Assembly (NCBI GenBank): GCA_963576735.1
Contig: OY755171.1
Location: forward strand, 10,912,001-10,976,000
Reading direction: 5' to 3'
Length of the DNA stretch: 64,000 bases
Source of the DNA: Bedellia somnulentella
Taxonomy: Eukaryota; Arthropoda; Insecta; Lepidoptera; Bedelliidae
The position numbers and the translations under genes are program-made. Below, one piece after another: positions 10,908 through 22,362 of this stretch. Within the stretch, counting starts at the first letter, position 1. Every line of letters starts with the position of its first letter. Under the pieces are notes generated by a model, which was not told where the DNA came from, searched no databases, and was given only the letters and a program-made list of their open reading frames with translations.

Positions 10908-11600
10908 GGTTTGTATGTTCCTTATGGAAACAAAAACTACTCGACGGATTTTAACGAAACTTGGTACAATTATTCTTCATACTCCTGCGCAGGTTTTTGT
11001 ATACTTTCCAGCAGAGAAGTAAAGGGGAATTTTGGGAAATTTGGGGAAAACGGGAGAAGTTACTCTATTTTTGAGCTTCCGTCGCGTGTGCAGCCTTAGT
11101 GGTTAAACTTACATAGAAATCATGTGTGGCGGAAATATTCTTCATAAAATTATCTAAAAAAAAATCCTCAACAGTATATGTCTATCTTTTACGGTTGACT
11201 CACAATAACATGTGTAATTCCTGATAGCTTAGCAGTTCGGAACATCCTGATTGTATTTGTTTACTCTTACGTTTGTAAACCTCTCACTCATCCCTTATTT
11301 AAAAAAGGTAACATTATTACCTATTCAATAAAAAAAGAATCATAGAAATCGGTAGACAAACACCGAAATTATACATAAAATAAGCCATCGCGCCCGTGAT
11401 CGAAACCAAATCTTTACTAATTTACATATAACATACTAGATGGCGCCAGTAGTTGCATCCTACATAACGTAATGATTTATTTTTTAGATTGTTATAAATA
11501 CTTCATGGTGTTTTATTCCAAAATTTGCTATTAAACGGAAATACTGAACCGTTCATTAAAGCGCATTCAAAATCACCAAACTAAACTGTTAAGGGAGTGC
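10743..11600 (+). mobile_element. Helitron of the (TCTG)n family, 3'-truncated
   Basis: The 5' end is TCTATACTTATAATAAATC, inserted after A. It contains a long (TCTG)n tract near 10864-10908, as in the copies at 23024 and 56578. The usual CTAG end is not found; homology fades near 11600. Positions 11601-11726 are unassigned. Confidence 0.7.
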
Positions 11601-11726
11601 TATAATCAAGCATATTTCAGTAAAAATCTGCTAAATCAATGTGAATATTACCAGCTTCCATATCTGTTAAAAATTTCATGTACTCTGCAAAGATATATAC
11701 CATACTATATAGATATAAATATAAAA

Positions 11727-12073
11727 ACGACGTTATAGCTCAATGGGTAGAACACCGGTTAACGTGCAAGCGACTAGTGTTCAAATCCCGGGTCGGGCCT
11801 ACACCAATTTGTCTTTTCTAAAGACATATGTGTGGTTAATTTATCATGGATGTTAACGGTGAGGGAAAACATCGTGAGGAAACCCACATGACTGAGTTGT
11901 AATTAGTCATGTGACAGAGTATTCGTACAAAACGGCGATAGGCCTGCCCCCTATCACGTGAGTACACTATCAACGCAAAACGTGGGTACTCTGAACACCA
12001 GGTGACAAAGTCACATAAAGTACCTCTGCCAACCCCTTCGGGGATATTCGGCGTGAACGTTATGTTATGTTAT
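11727..12073 (+). repeat. SINE-A copy (tRNA-derived)
   Basis: The A box TAGCTCAATGGGTAG and B box GTTCAAATCCCGGGTCG are both well preserved. The tail is TATGTTATGTTATAT. Confidence 0.85.
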
Positions 12074-12540
12074 ATATACTCCCTCCCTTGCAAACCCCCG
12101 TATTACATTTTGCCATTTTGTATATGTCGTAGGATGATTTGATGTTTAGGTTTTTTGCAAAAAACCTAGGGATTTTGCAAAAATCCGGATAATTAGACAA
12201 CGTTTATAATATTTTCTAATCTTACTAGGTTTTTTGCAAAAAAACTAGTTGGTTTAGTATGACTCCGAAACGAAATGTCAGTTTTTATGAATACTGTACA
12301 CTGATTTGTCGATTGCAGTGCCCCATAAACACGTCATCTCTGATTGGTTGTTAATAAAGACGTACTTACTTCATTGTTCCTTCCTACATTTAATTTGATT
12401 GTTATTTTAATTTTAGTAACAAAAAGTTCTCTAAGTATAAAAATAGTATTGTCATTTCCCTTTATAACTCTAACTATAATACCTCAATACTACAATTTAA
12501 TTTAATACGTTCTTACTTTATTGTTCCTACCTATATTGAA

Positions 12541-12615
12541 GACGTCCGTGGCCGAGTGGATAGGTGACCAGCTTTTCGGTCTGGAGGTTGCGGGTTTGAT
12601 TCCCGCTGAGAGCAA
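12541..12615 (+). repeat. tRNA-like sequence, probably a SINE head
   Basis: Has an A-box GTGGCCGAGTGG and a perfect T-arm GCGGGTTTGATTCCCGC. The anticodon-like loop TTTTCGG would place TTC in the anticodon position. The 5' and 3' acceptor strands do not pair, so a functional tRNA is unlikely. Confidence 0.6.
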
Positions 12616-12655
12616 CATTTATGTGATGAGCATATGTGTATAATATTATATTAAC

Positions 12656-13611
12656 TACTTGTGGATCGGCCCAGCTTCGCACGGGTAGCGATGTTTTTTT
12701 AAATATCTGAGGTTTCTTTCTTCACTCACTGCTCAAGCATTGTGAAATTTAGCGTAATGTTTTCAATTTATTAAATTTATAACGCACTCCCTGAACAGTG
12801 TAGTTTGGTGATTTTGAATGCGCTTTTATGAACGGTTCAGTATTTCCGTTTATTAGAAAATTTTGGAATAAAAAGCTATGAAGTATTTATAAAAATCTAA
12901 AAAAGAAATAATTACGTGATGTATGATGCAATTACTGGCGCCATCAAGTATGTAATATGTAAATTATTAACGATTTGGTTTTGGTCACGGGCGCGATGGC
13001 CAATTTCATGTATGATTTCGATGTTTCTCTACCGATTTCTTTGATTCTTTTTTTATTGAATAGGTAATAATGTTATCTTTTTAAAATTAGGGATGAATGG
13101 GAATATTATAAACGTAAGAATAAACAAATATAATCAGAATGCTTCGAACTGCTAAGCTATCAGGAGTTACACGTGTTATTGTGAGTCAACCATAAAAGAT
13201 AGACATATACTGTTGAAGGATAATTTTTAGATAATTTTATGTCAAATATTTCCGTGATACATGATTTCTATGTAACTTTAACCATTAAGGCTGCACACGC
13301 GATGGAAGCTTTAAAAATGGAGTACCGTCCCCCGTTTTTAAATGTCCCAAAATTTCCCGTCACTACTCTGCTGAAAAGTACACTTTAACCTGCATAGGAG
13401 TATGAAGAATAATTGTGCCAAGTTTCGTTAAAATCCGTCGAGTAGTTTTGGTTTCCATAAGGAACATACAAACCGACAGACAGACAGACAAAAATATTAC
13501 TGATTGCATTTTTGGCATCAGTATCGATCATTAATCACCCCCTGATAGTTATTTTGAAAATATATTTCATGTACAGAATTGACCTCTCTACAGATTTATT
13601 ATAAGTATAGA
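12656..13611 (-). mobile_element. Helitron of the (TCTG)n family, minus orientation
   Basis: Read on the minus strand it begins TCTATACTTATAATAAATC (from 13611) and ends GGGCCGATCCACAAG, a one-base variant of the usual CACTAG end. The TCTG tract is short (about three units). Confidence 0.8.
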
Positions 13612-14017
13612 TAGATATCGCTGAGTTAGTATCCCATACTACAAGTGTTACTTAGTTTGGGGTAACTTGATCTGTGTATAATATGTCGTGATTGTAATTT
13701 TACTCCAACAAAAGAGTAAAGAAAAATATTTAATTCCTAGTATCAAATAAGTATTGTCATTTCTTACCCTTTATAACTCTAGCTATAATATCTCAATACC
13801 ACAATGACGAACCGAGCGAACGAACGAGTAGGCGAGCAATCATAAATCAGCCAATCAGCATTAAAGAAGTACAATCTTACTAAACCAACTAGTTTTTTTT
13901 GCAAAAAACCTAGTAAGATTAGAAAATATTATAACCGTTGTCTAATTATCCGGATCTTTGCAAAATCCCTAGGTTTTTTGCAAAAAACCTAAACATCAAA
14001 TCATCCTACGACATATA

Positions 14018-14825
14018 TAAGAAATGATAAAAGTAAACATAAATCCACTCTTGAACCAACATTAACTTTACATAGTACAATAGAAAAACAAAACAAATGT
14101 ATTGAGTTCAATAAAAAAGTTCCGCGTCATGTGTTTTGTGTTAAGCTAATGAGTACCAGCTTTATCTGTATACCTATGTATTTCATATCTGAAGCTCTCT
14201 GGCCTACTCCTTACAGGGACTTATAGCCGTGAGTATATGTATGTATGCATGTTTCACTCTAATGTATGGAGCTAGATCATTCGATATACTGTGTCGAATC
14301 GAAACATTAGGCGGTTTGCGACTTTTATCAAATTGTATACTCTACGTCGTAGTAAAGTAATGCTATCCTGTGAGTAAAAGAGACACATCACACAGTTATG
14401 CATGGAACTCGATCATTCTGATCAAAAACGAAATTTGATTGATACTCGCCATCCGCCTACAGATAGCAGCTTATCAATTCGATTTAGTGATATGTTACAA
14501 AGTAATAAGTTCACAATCGAGTATAAAAGAAATTTGCCTTTTACAAAAAATGAAGTTTTACAATTTTGTATAGATATTTGATTTGCCATTGAGAGGTAGT
14601 GTGGTTTGCTGTGCAGTGTTGGCTTAGTATATTGCTCCGAATTTCATCCCGAGGGTAGCGTCAAAAACTCCTCCAGACTCCCCTTCCAAATGAAATACGA
14701 AAAAAAACTGAAAGTTTTTATATCTAAAGCTCTAGCTATCCTTTTCGTGGTGTAAAGTCGTGCGTGAGTATATGTGTTAGTAGTTAGTTAGTACTTTGCC
14801 GTGGTTGCATTGCTTTTTATCGGTA
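14018..14825. other. No gene seen; degraded SINE-B at 14609-14790
   Basis: Sequence between the TIR element and the inner inverted-repeat block. A diverged SINE-B copy is recognisable by GTGTTGGCTTAG and the GTGAGTATATG end. Confidence 0.5.
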
Positions 14826-15037
14826 AAGCATAGTATCTTAGAGCATACACAACTAGAGAGATAAAGAATACGTCACGACGAGCCTGGCCTAGACCTCGCT
14901 TTTATAATATACCCTTTTTATATTATAAATCGATAAAGGACATCAAACTAAACAACTTTGCCCATCGAATGCCTATCTAAAATATTGTAATTTTCAAAAA
15001 AAAAAAAATATTAAAAATTGTCGTACCTAGTTCAAAC
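14826..15037 (+). repeat. Inner inverted-repeat block left of the errantivirus
   Basis: Positions 14826-14884 pair with 1104-1160. Positions 14885-15037 pair inverted with 32150-32296, sharing GCGAGGTCTAGGCC. The errantivirus insertion point (AAAC at 15034-15037 and 31827-31830) splits this repeat structure. Confidence 0.7.
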
Positions 15038-15260
15038 TGTTAGGATGGCGCTCCGTAGGTCCTTTTTAAAAAAAAATACAAAGTACTGCTGAAAGGTTTA
15101 ATAGAACACAAAGAGAACAATACAAAATTAAGATAAAATTTACAAGTGAACTGTATGACGGTTGATGGCTGACTGACTGAAAGATGGTGGAGACAATGCT
15201 TTTATTAACTATATGAAATACTAGGTCAGCATTAGTTTAGTACTGGGGATATTCATAACA
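15038..15260 (-). repeat. 3' LTR of the errantivirus-like element
   Basis: 223 bp, with TG...CA ends when read on either strand. It differs from 31604-31826 at one position by my reading (one A/T in the poly-A stretch near 15077). On the minus strand it contains AATAAA (in GTTAATAAAAGC), a likely polyadenylation signal. Confidence 0.92.
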
Positions 15261-15268
15261 CCTCCCCC
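15261..15268 (-). other. Polypurine tract of the errantivirus-like element
   Basis: GGGGGAGG on the minus strand is directly adjacent to the 3' LTR and would serve as primer for plus-strand DNA synthesis. Confidence 0.75.
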
Positions 15269-15400
15269 TATAAAACGGAGCTTATCTTTTAGGGATGAGC
15301 GAAGTTAAAAACAGTGAAAAATTAGAACATTAAAAGATAAACTCTGCTAACATTAAAACTTATACTAAATTATAATAAAACGAAACATAAAACATTTCCC

Positions 15401-16531
15401 TTAAAAGTTACTTAAATTACGTTTAGAATTATAAGGGATATTCGGTAAAGATTTAATAGAAATATCTTCACTTTGAGATGATTCTGAAACATCATTAAGT
15501 TCAACAGAATTACTAATATTATTTCTTAAGTGTCGCTTTTTATTGTTATAACATTGATTGTATATTTGGACACAACAGCTAGAAGATTTATTACATTTAT
15601 ACAAATATTTAATTGTCTTAAAAATTATGAAACTTAAAATTGATGTAATAAGAAAATAAGTAAATCCTGAATAATATGAACCGTATTTTACAATATGGGA
15701 CTGCTCCTCGGCTTTGTTAATTTTATTCTCTAAGTTATTTAATTGGTGAGAGGCATAATTAAAAGACTCTAGGTCAATATTACTTAAACTTATAGGTGAG
15801 AGCAGTGGTACAGTATGATTAATAACATCCTTTTTACAACAATCATCATTTGTAATGTCGAAGTCTATATGAATTTGGTTTTGAATTAACATTGTTTTAG
15901 AGGTAGAAGGAACAAGTTGAATAGTATTACAATAACCAATACAATTTTCATCGAGTTTTACTATACCTGTGCCGGTGACAATATAATCCTTTATAATATT
16001 TGAACATTTAACAGTTAGTTTCTTTTTGGAAGATTGAACATAAATCCATTTGTTATTATTAAGCTTTTGCCAAATATCAATTTGACCATACAACAACTTA
16101 TAATCGCATTCCACTGGAATGGACAGAACTACTTCGGTAAGCAATTTCGTCTCGCAGGACGGATTGTTTATAGAAGATAAGATTGAAACAGATGGACAGA
16201 TTGAATAAAAGTTATTTATAATGTTACAATCATTTATACTTTTTAATAGTGCATAGTTTAATTTATCGTCTGTCATTGCAATAAACCTTGTGGTTGGATG
16301 AATCATAGCGAATGTATTAGGCAAGTTTTCATTGTGCGGTGTAGGCAGAGGTATACTTTTATATAAGGTATATTTAATAGGAGTTATCATAGGAATTTTT
16401 AAAATAAAAACTAATTTATTATTATAATAGTATGAAGTAAGTTTTGATACGTCTATAATTATATGAATATTTTCTAAATTTAAGGGTACTGGAAAATCAA
16501 TACGTTTATTCATAGAACTACTAATGTTCAT
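15401..16531 (-). pseudogene. env: env, C-terminal part (F-like envelope)
   Basis: A 376-codon frame with the features of an insect errantivirus or baculovirus-F-like envelope ectodomain end. It has many cysteines, a late heptad-like stretch (HQLNNLENKINKAEE), a hydrophobic membrane span at about residues 289-312 (SGFTYFLITSILSFIIFK), a Cys-containing juxtamembrane segment and a charged cytoplasmic tail. The frame remains open upstream of the listed Met to near 16638, where the LINE insertion starts. The N-terminal half lies at 23952-24620. As it stands it cannot make a full envelope protein. The call rests on architecture and position in the element. Confidence 0.8.
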
Positions 16532-16840
16532 TAATTCTCTTAATAAGCTATTAGGGGTTATTATAGACGGGTGTAAAATGTTAGACTTAGAAAATAATAT
16601 TCCATTTAATAAAGTATCGAGTAAATTAGATATACTTAGGGCGGGGGGGTTTTCAGATCTTTAGTTTAGTTTTATGTATATTAAGGCCCTATGCCAACCG
16701 AGACTGAGGACCTCCCTAGCTTTGGAGGGTTAAACTTATTTTAATTATCCAAGCTGGCGAATGGTCCTGGAGGGGTCGGTTTTGAACCTCCAGGGCAAGG
16801 CTATGGTTACCGTTCACGTCGTTGCCGCCTGTTACGCGCT

Positions 16841-18628
16841 GTGCATCACTCTGATGCAAGCGTCAACCAAAACCTATGCCGAAAACCCCCCAACTTTCCA
16901 AAAATGGCGCAACGCAAAAAAGAAATACTACCCCAGGAGGGTACGTGTCCCAACCGGGACCGGGAATCCCTCCCTGAAACCTGCTTGCAGGGTTCAGGCT
17001 GCCCCTCGTATTCTGGGGGGGGCAAAGTTTCGCTGGAGGAGGAAGGTAGAAGAGAAGAGGAGAGGAAGACCGAAGAGGCGATGACGTCTTCCGCAGGGTC
17101 CCCACCGTGCAACCGGGACCAATTCTATGGCACGTGGGAAACCGTGCCCCTAAGGCAGGCTAGAAAGCCTCACCCCAAATCGCCGTTGACCGACCCACGC
17201 GGGCGCTTTGCGCACGCGCAGGGACGAGACAACGGAAATTCCAAAAGCGGCCCCGACCAGGGGAGAACCCGCCATCGAAACCGTAAGAGCGGCGCTTACC
17301 GCCGCTCAACCAAAGCCCGTAAAGCTGCGGAGCTCGCGGGGGGTGTCGCGCGGCCGTCACAGAGCCAGGTGGGTTGTGGCGGAGGAGATGGATCTCGCCC
17401 CCAAGCTTTGCGAGGGGACGGGAGCCAGCTCACCCGCGGGCGGACTCCGAATGCGGGACCGGCAAAGCCTAGCGCGCCGAGCTCTCGCCCCCGATCACCC
17501 CAGAGCGCGGGCTTACCTCCGCGAGCTGGGGGGTCGGGGGCGGGATCCGGCGGCAATAACCCCGCACAGGAGCCCGAAGACAACCGCCACCGGCGCGACA
17601 CACCCCATGGGAGCCGCGGCAAACGTGCCGGCAAATCCGATCGCCCCTTAGCTGAATCGGGACCCCCCAAGGTTCACGAGGCATCTAAGAGAGGCCGACC
17701 GGATGACAGTAGGTCCCCCGCCCAGATGGTTGAGCCCAAACGGGCAAAAACCACCAAGGGAGGGAAAACATATGCCCAAGCCACTAAAGATCGCTCCAGG
17801 TTCGAAGTGGCACTCACCTCAACTTCCCTGAGAGACTTGACCTCGTTAGAGGCCGAATATCTCGGGAACCTTATAGAAGAGAAGGTCTTCGATACCGTGG
17901 ACACTGACGTCACGGTAGCGCCGAGCTTCCGAGGATGCCCAAAATTGTCCGGGGGCACGCTTCACATATTGTGCGAAGACGAGTTTGCGCTGACCTGGAT
18001 ACAGGAATTCGCATCCGCCGTCAAGCTCCCCTCGGGCGATAAGATCCGGGTTGTCAGCCAGGCTGATATCCCCACCAGCACCCGAATAGCCCTCTTCATC
18101 CCCAGGTATACGGGGCCACTGAAACGGCTGCAGACTCTGCTTTGCAAGCAGAATGGCCGTTGGTATAACATACCACAGTGGCACCTATACAAGGCGACCA
18201 CCGTCGATGGGGAAAAGAAGGGTACCCTCCTAACGTTGGGACTACCACCGGACGAGGTGGAGAAACTGATGGGTAGAGACCGCCGAATCGCCTTTGGATT
18301 TGGGCCGGTGTACGCGAAGTTTATAGTTGGGAGGAAGAAGCTAAGCGATACACCGCCCAACACCAAAGAATCCGCTGAGCCCTCTGGCAACCAGCCAGCC
18401 ACCACGATCCCAAGGCCGGATGAGCCGAAACCCTCCACCAGCAGGCCTGTGGAGGAACCGGAAGCTCTCCAAGAGACCGTGGACAAGCTCGGCCGGCTAG
18501 CTTGCGGTGAATCCGTCCCGGAACCCTGGGACGAGGCCATGCTAACGTCATCACCCGGGGCTCTATCCGAACTAGACCTGGAGGAGGAACTAGAGGGGGA
18601 GGTTCTTAGCGATGCTCTCCCCTCCTAA
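16841..18628 (+). CDS. LINE ORF1 (gag-like nucleic-acid-binding protein)
   Basis: 595 codons, open throughout. Residues 1 to about 330 are very rich in Arg, Pro, Ser and Gly and look disordered. About residues 335-510 form a conserved globular region, with LHILCEDEFALTWIQEF, then RIALFIPRYTGP and AFGFGPVYAKFIVGR. This region resembles the domain of unknown function DUF4780 found in ORF1 of insect non-LTR elements. The C-terminus is acidic. It overlaps ORF2 by 17 bp in a different frame (stop at 18626-18628, ORF2 ATG at 18612), suggesting reinitiation or coupled translation. The role would be binding element RNA in the RNP. The start codon is the first ATG of the frame; a later start is possible. 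Confidence 0.8.
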   Translation: MHHSDASVNQNLCRKPPNFPKMAQRKKEILPQEGTCPNRDRESLPETCLQGSGCPSYSGGGKVSLEEEGRREEERKTEEAMTSSAGSPPCNRDQFYGTWETVPLRQARKPHPKSPLTDPRGRFAHAQGRDNGNSKSGPDQGRTRHRNRKSGAYRRSTKARKAAELAGGVARPSQSQVGCGGGDGSRPQALRGDGSQLTRGRTPNAGPAKPSAPSSRPRSPQSAGLPPRAGGSGAGSGGNNPAQEPEDNRHRRDTPHGSRGKRAGKSDRPLAESGPPKVHEASKRGRPDDSRSPAQMVEPKRAKTTKGGKTYAQATKDRSRFEVALTSTSLRDLTSLEAEYLGNLIEEKVFDTVDTDVTVAPSFRGCPKLSGGTLHILCEDEFALTWIQEFASAVKLPSGDKIRVVSQADIPTSTRIALFIPRYTGPLKRLQTLLCKQNGRWYNIPQWHLYKATTVDGEKKGTLLTLGLPPDEVEKLMGRDRRIAFGFGPVYAKFIVGRKKLSDTPPNTKESAEPSGNQPATTIPRPDEPKPSTSRPVEEPEALQETVDKLGRLACGESVPEPWDEAMLTSSPGALSELDLEEELEGEVLSDALPS

Positions 18629-21600
18629 AGTTCTTTCCATCCTCCAAACCAATATCCAGCACAGTCAAGCGGCAACGGCTACCCTACGCACAGTGCTGGA
18701 TACATCACCCAACAGCATTGCACTGATCCAGGAGCCGTGGATCAGGGCAAACCGCATATGTGGTCTCAGCAACATCGGAGGTAAGTTGTTATACGACACC
18801 ACATGTACTAACCCCAGAGCATGCATCTATCTTCCTAAATGTGTTCAAAGCATGCCACTAATCCAATACTGTTCTAGAGACCTGATAGCTACCAAGATCA
18901 CCACAGCTAGCAAGGAGACCCAGGATGTTGTCCTAGCGTCCTGCTACATGCCTGGTGACGACGACTGCCCACCCAAAGAAATGACCGAGCTGGTGCAGTA
19001 CTGTGAGCAGTCCGGTACTGAGCTCATCATCGGAGCTGATGCGAATGCGCATCACCCGCTGTGGGGCTGCCACGCGGCCAACCAAAGAGGAAAGGTACTA
19101 TCAACCTATTTATTCTCTACTAACCTTAACATAGCGAATATCGGATCAGAACCCACCTGGGTCACATCCAGAGGCCAAACTATAGTCGATATCACTCTAG
19201 TTAGCACTGGAGCCTCACATTAAGTCTCCAATTGGCATGTGTCAAAGGAGCTAAGTTGCGCTGACCATCGGCGGATCTGCTTCAACCTAGCTAGCGACTA
19301 CACACTACCCCCCCCAATACGTAACCCACGAGTCACAAACGTATTCTCTTACAGATCTCTCTTAAAGATTAAACTTAACACACTCACCAATGAAAACATG
19401 GATGGCCCAACACATATCGAAAGTAACCTTAAAATGGTCACCGCAGCTATAATGGACTCTTTTGAATCCACCTGCCCGCTTAAACAACCAACAATTCCAG
19501 GGAAAGAAACCAGTAGGTGGTGGAGCCCTGAGTTGGAAAAAATGCGCGGTGAACTACGCAGACTCTTTAACAAAGCAAAAAATTCCAGGCTACCTATAGA
19601 CTGGGACAACTATAAATGCATGTTAGCCACCTACAAAAAACGTATTCGATCTCGCAAAAGGCAAGCCTGGCGAAAGTTTTGTGGATCAATTGAATCTAAC
19701 AATAAAGCGGCGAGGGTACGGAAAATTCTGTCTACCGATAGTAACCCCGCTGTAGGCCCGCTTAAAAAACCTGATAACACATATACTACGACAGATACAG
19801 AAACACATAAAATGCTCCTAGACTGCCACTTCCCAGATTGTCATCATACAGATGATGCAAACTGGAATGAGGAGCAGAACATCTACCCCAATGAAGCGGA
19901 CTGGCTCTTCGCACAAGAGCTTGTCACTAAAGACCAGATTGAATGGGCGATAAAGTCTTTCAACCCCTTCAAATCACCAGGCCTAGATGGGATCTTCCCT
20001 GCTTTACTACAGTGGGCGAGAGACATCCTGTCTCCCTGGCTGGTCAAAATCTACCAATCATGCATCGCATACAGATATGTACCGATAGCATGGCGCGAAG
20101 TTAAAGTAACTTTCATACCTAAACCTGGTAAGTCGGACTATACCGACCCGAAATCCTTTAGACCCATTAGCCTTACATCCTTTCTCTTAAAAACTCTGGA
20201 AAGACTCTGTGACAGATGTATAAGAGAAAAATCACTTACGAAAAAACCCCTCCATACAAATCAACATGCCTATACCAAAGATAAATCAACTGAGACTGCG
20301 TTGCACAATGTAATATCTAAAATAGAATGTGCACTCAACTCAAAGTTGTCCACACTAGGCACCTTCATAGACATTGAAGGTGCCTTCGATAAAACCAGCA
20401 TACCTTGTATCGACAAAACTCTGAAAGATTTCCGTGTCAACTCCACACTCAGGGGTTGGATTGTTAACATGTTGAGACTTAGAGCGGTGCAAGTAACTGT
20501 AAATGAGACCACCAGAGCCATTGTGACGAGAGGCTGCCCGCAAGGGGGGGTCCTCTCCCCACTCCTATGGAACATGGTGGTCGACTCCCTACTTAAGAGA
20601 CTCAATGACTTATCCTACCTAACGGTAGGCTACGCTGACGATCTCACAATTCTCTTAAATGGAAACCATGTAAACATGCTCTGCAAAAAAATGGGTCAAG
20701 CATTGAGAGTTGTGGAGACATGGTGCAACGAATACGACCTAAAAGTAAATCCCAAAAAGACTGAACTTATACTTTTCACTCACAAAAGAAAACTCCCCCC
20801 TTTTGAACTTCCAAAACTTTTTGGAACTGAACTCACTCTCTCAAAAACAGTTAAGTATCTAGGAATAACCCTAGATGATAAGCTTAGCTGGAAACCTCAC
20901 CTAGATAACATAATTAAGAAAGCCAGCGCTATGCTATGGCAGTGCAATAGGGTACTAGGTAAAAACTGGGGACTCAAACCTAAGATCGTACACTGGCTTT
21001 ATACCATCATTATCAGACCAGTAATAACCTACGGCTCACTGGTCTGGTGGCCGAGAACAAAATTAATAACAGCCCAAAATGACCTGGAAAAGATGCAACG
21101 GCTTGCCTGCCTGGCCATTACAGGCTGTATGAGAACCGCACCTACTGCAGCTCTTCAGGTGTTACTGAACCTGCCACCCTTACACCTATACATACAGCAA
21201 GAGGCGGCGATGTCCTCACTCAGGCTGAAAAATGCAGGGCACCTTAGAAATGACTCCAGAATCCTACACACCAGTATACACACAACGGCGATCCAATATC
21301 AGCCCTTGCTTGCTGCGCCCTGTAATAGGATAACTAAAACTATAATTACCAAACACAACTATACTGTTATACTCGAAGAGGAACAGCATGACTACTCCAA
21401 TATTAAAGAGGTGCGTGTATACACAGACGGCTCCAAGACCAACCAAGGGACTGGAGCCGGGGTTTATTCACAAGACCTCAATATTAAAATTTCCAAAAGC
21501 CTAGGTCGGCACAACACGGTATTCCAAGCGGAGTGTCTTGGAATAACCGAGGCGGCCATGGCAATCAAAGCCCGAGATGTGTCCGATATGCGTATCAGAA

Positions 21601-22238
21601 TCATCTCGGACAGTGCATCTGTGCTGCAGGCTCTGGATCACTGTGAATTCACCTCAGGGCTAGTCTTGGAGTGCCACAGAGCTCTTGAGGAAGCAGCTCG
21701 GAATAACACTATAACCCTACAATGGATAAGGGGCCACAGCGGCTCCTTGGGTAACGACGCTGCTGACGAATTGGCTAGGGGGGGTTCGGCAAGGGATCTA
21801 TATGGTCCTGAACCGATCATACCCCTACCCTATGGTCAGCTTCGCGCATGGCTAAAAGAACGCACTTACTCCCTCTCCAAGATACACTGGCAGGAGGAGC
21901 CCGGTTGCAGACAGTCGAAGGAAATCATGCCAACCCTTGACAGGAAGCTGACCGGGCGCGCCCTGCGACTAAGCAGGAAAGATCAGCGGACAGTGACTGG
22001 AGTACTCACAGGACATACCACACTAAATAAACACTTATACACTATAGGCATTACCGACAGCCCCATGTGCCGAGCGTGCATGGAAGCTGACGAAACGGTT
22101 GCTCACGTGCTCCAGGAATGCACGGGGGTAGCCGATATCCGCAATAACACGATAGGATCCATAAAGTCGCTCCCAGAGGCAGCAGCTGACCTGGATAAGC
22201 TACTCGCCTTCTGGACAGAATTAGGTTGGGAGAATTAA
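18612..22238 (+). pseudogene. LINE ORF2: APE endonuclease, RT, RNase H, one stop
   Basis: One reading frame is interrupted by a single TAA at 19221-19223. Before the stop lies APE-type endonuclease with LIQEPWI, IIGADANAHHPLWG and VDITLVS. Just after the stop comes SCADHRRICF, which carries the endonuclease DH pair, so the stop cuts within this domain. RT follows, with FRPISLTSFLLKTLE, GCPQGGVLSPLLWN and the catalytic GYADDLTILL. RNase H keeps all acidic residues (YTDGSKT, FQAECLGITEA, IISDSASV, RGHSGSLGNDAADELA). A CRACMEADETVAHVLQEC zinc finger closes the protein. Total length is about 1,208 codons. Apart from the stop, every catalytic motif looks intact, so this copy was active or very close to an active copy recently. 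Confidence 0.9.
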
Positions 22239-22314
22239 ATGCCCACTTGGTCCACGTACAATGGCTTGCCATGCCGGGCTCAGTGCGGAAACCCGTGGCG
22301 CTTATCGCCCATCT

Positions 22315-22362
22315 AATATAATAATAATAATAATATATAATATATAATATATAATAATAATA
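22315..22362 (+). repeat. (TAA)n/(TA)n tail of the APE LINE
   Basis: Runs of AATAATAATAAT and ATATAATAT end the APE LINE. The RLE LINE fragment starts directly after it. Confidence 0.75.

Larger units (their letters stand above)
12121..14017. mobile_element. Palindrome-rich TIR element with nested Helitron
   Basis: About 150 bp at 12121-12270 is the reverse complement of 13870-14017. Each arm contains the perfect 18-bp palindrome GGTTTTTTGCAAAAAACC and related short hairpins. The interior holds a tRNA-like segment (12541-12615) and a Helitron (12656-13611). No transposase frame is visible. The superfamily is unknown. Confidence 0.65.
16639..22362 (+). mobile_element. APE/RT/RNase H LINE, near-complete
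   Basis: A non-LTR retrotransposon with a 5' UTR starting GGGCGGGGGGG, ORF1 (16841-18628), ORF2 (18612-22238), a short 3' UTR and a TAA/TA-rich tail at 22315-22362. The coding region is GC-rich and stands out from the AT-rich surroundings. APE endonuclease, RT, RNase H and a C-terminal zinc finger in this order fit the I/LOA/R1-related clades. The exact clade is not determined. Confidence 0.85.

Noticed and set aside
10864..10908. CRISPR-like or other spaced repeat array
   Set aside because: It is an uninterrupted TCTG microsatellite in a eukaryotic Helitron, with no spacers.
10836..11099. Open frames starting MPKMQSVKF with a poly(SVCL) stretch (also at 23117 and, on the minus strand, near 25762)
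   Set aside because: They are translations of the TCTG microsatellite within Helitrons; they recur only with the element and show no protein family.
12541..12615. A functional tRNA gene
   Set aside because: The T-arm is perfect but the acceptor strands do not pair and the anticodon stem has a mismatch; a SINE head is more likely.
15401..16531. A domesticated host envelope gene
   Set aside because: It sits in order between pol and the 3' LTR of the same element, is split by an insertion, and shows no sign of host regulation.
16761..17684. Several long plus and minus open frames overlapping LINE ORF1
   Set aside because: Shadow frames of a GC-rich, Arg/Pro-rich coding region; ORF1 in frame 16841-18628 explains the sequence.
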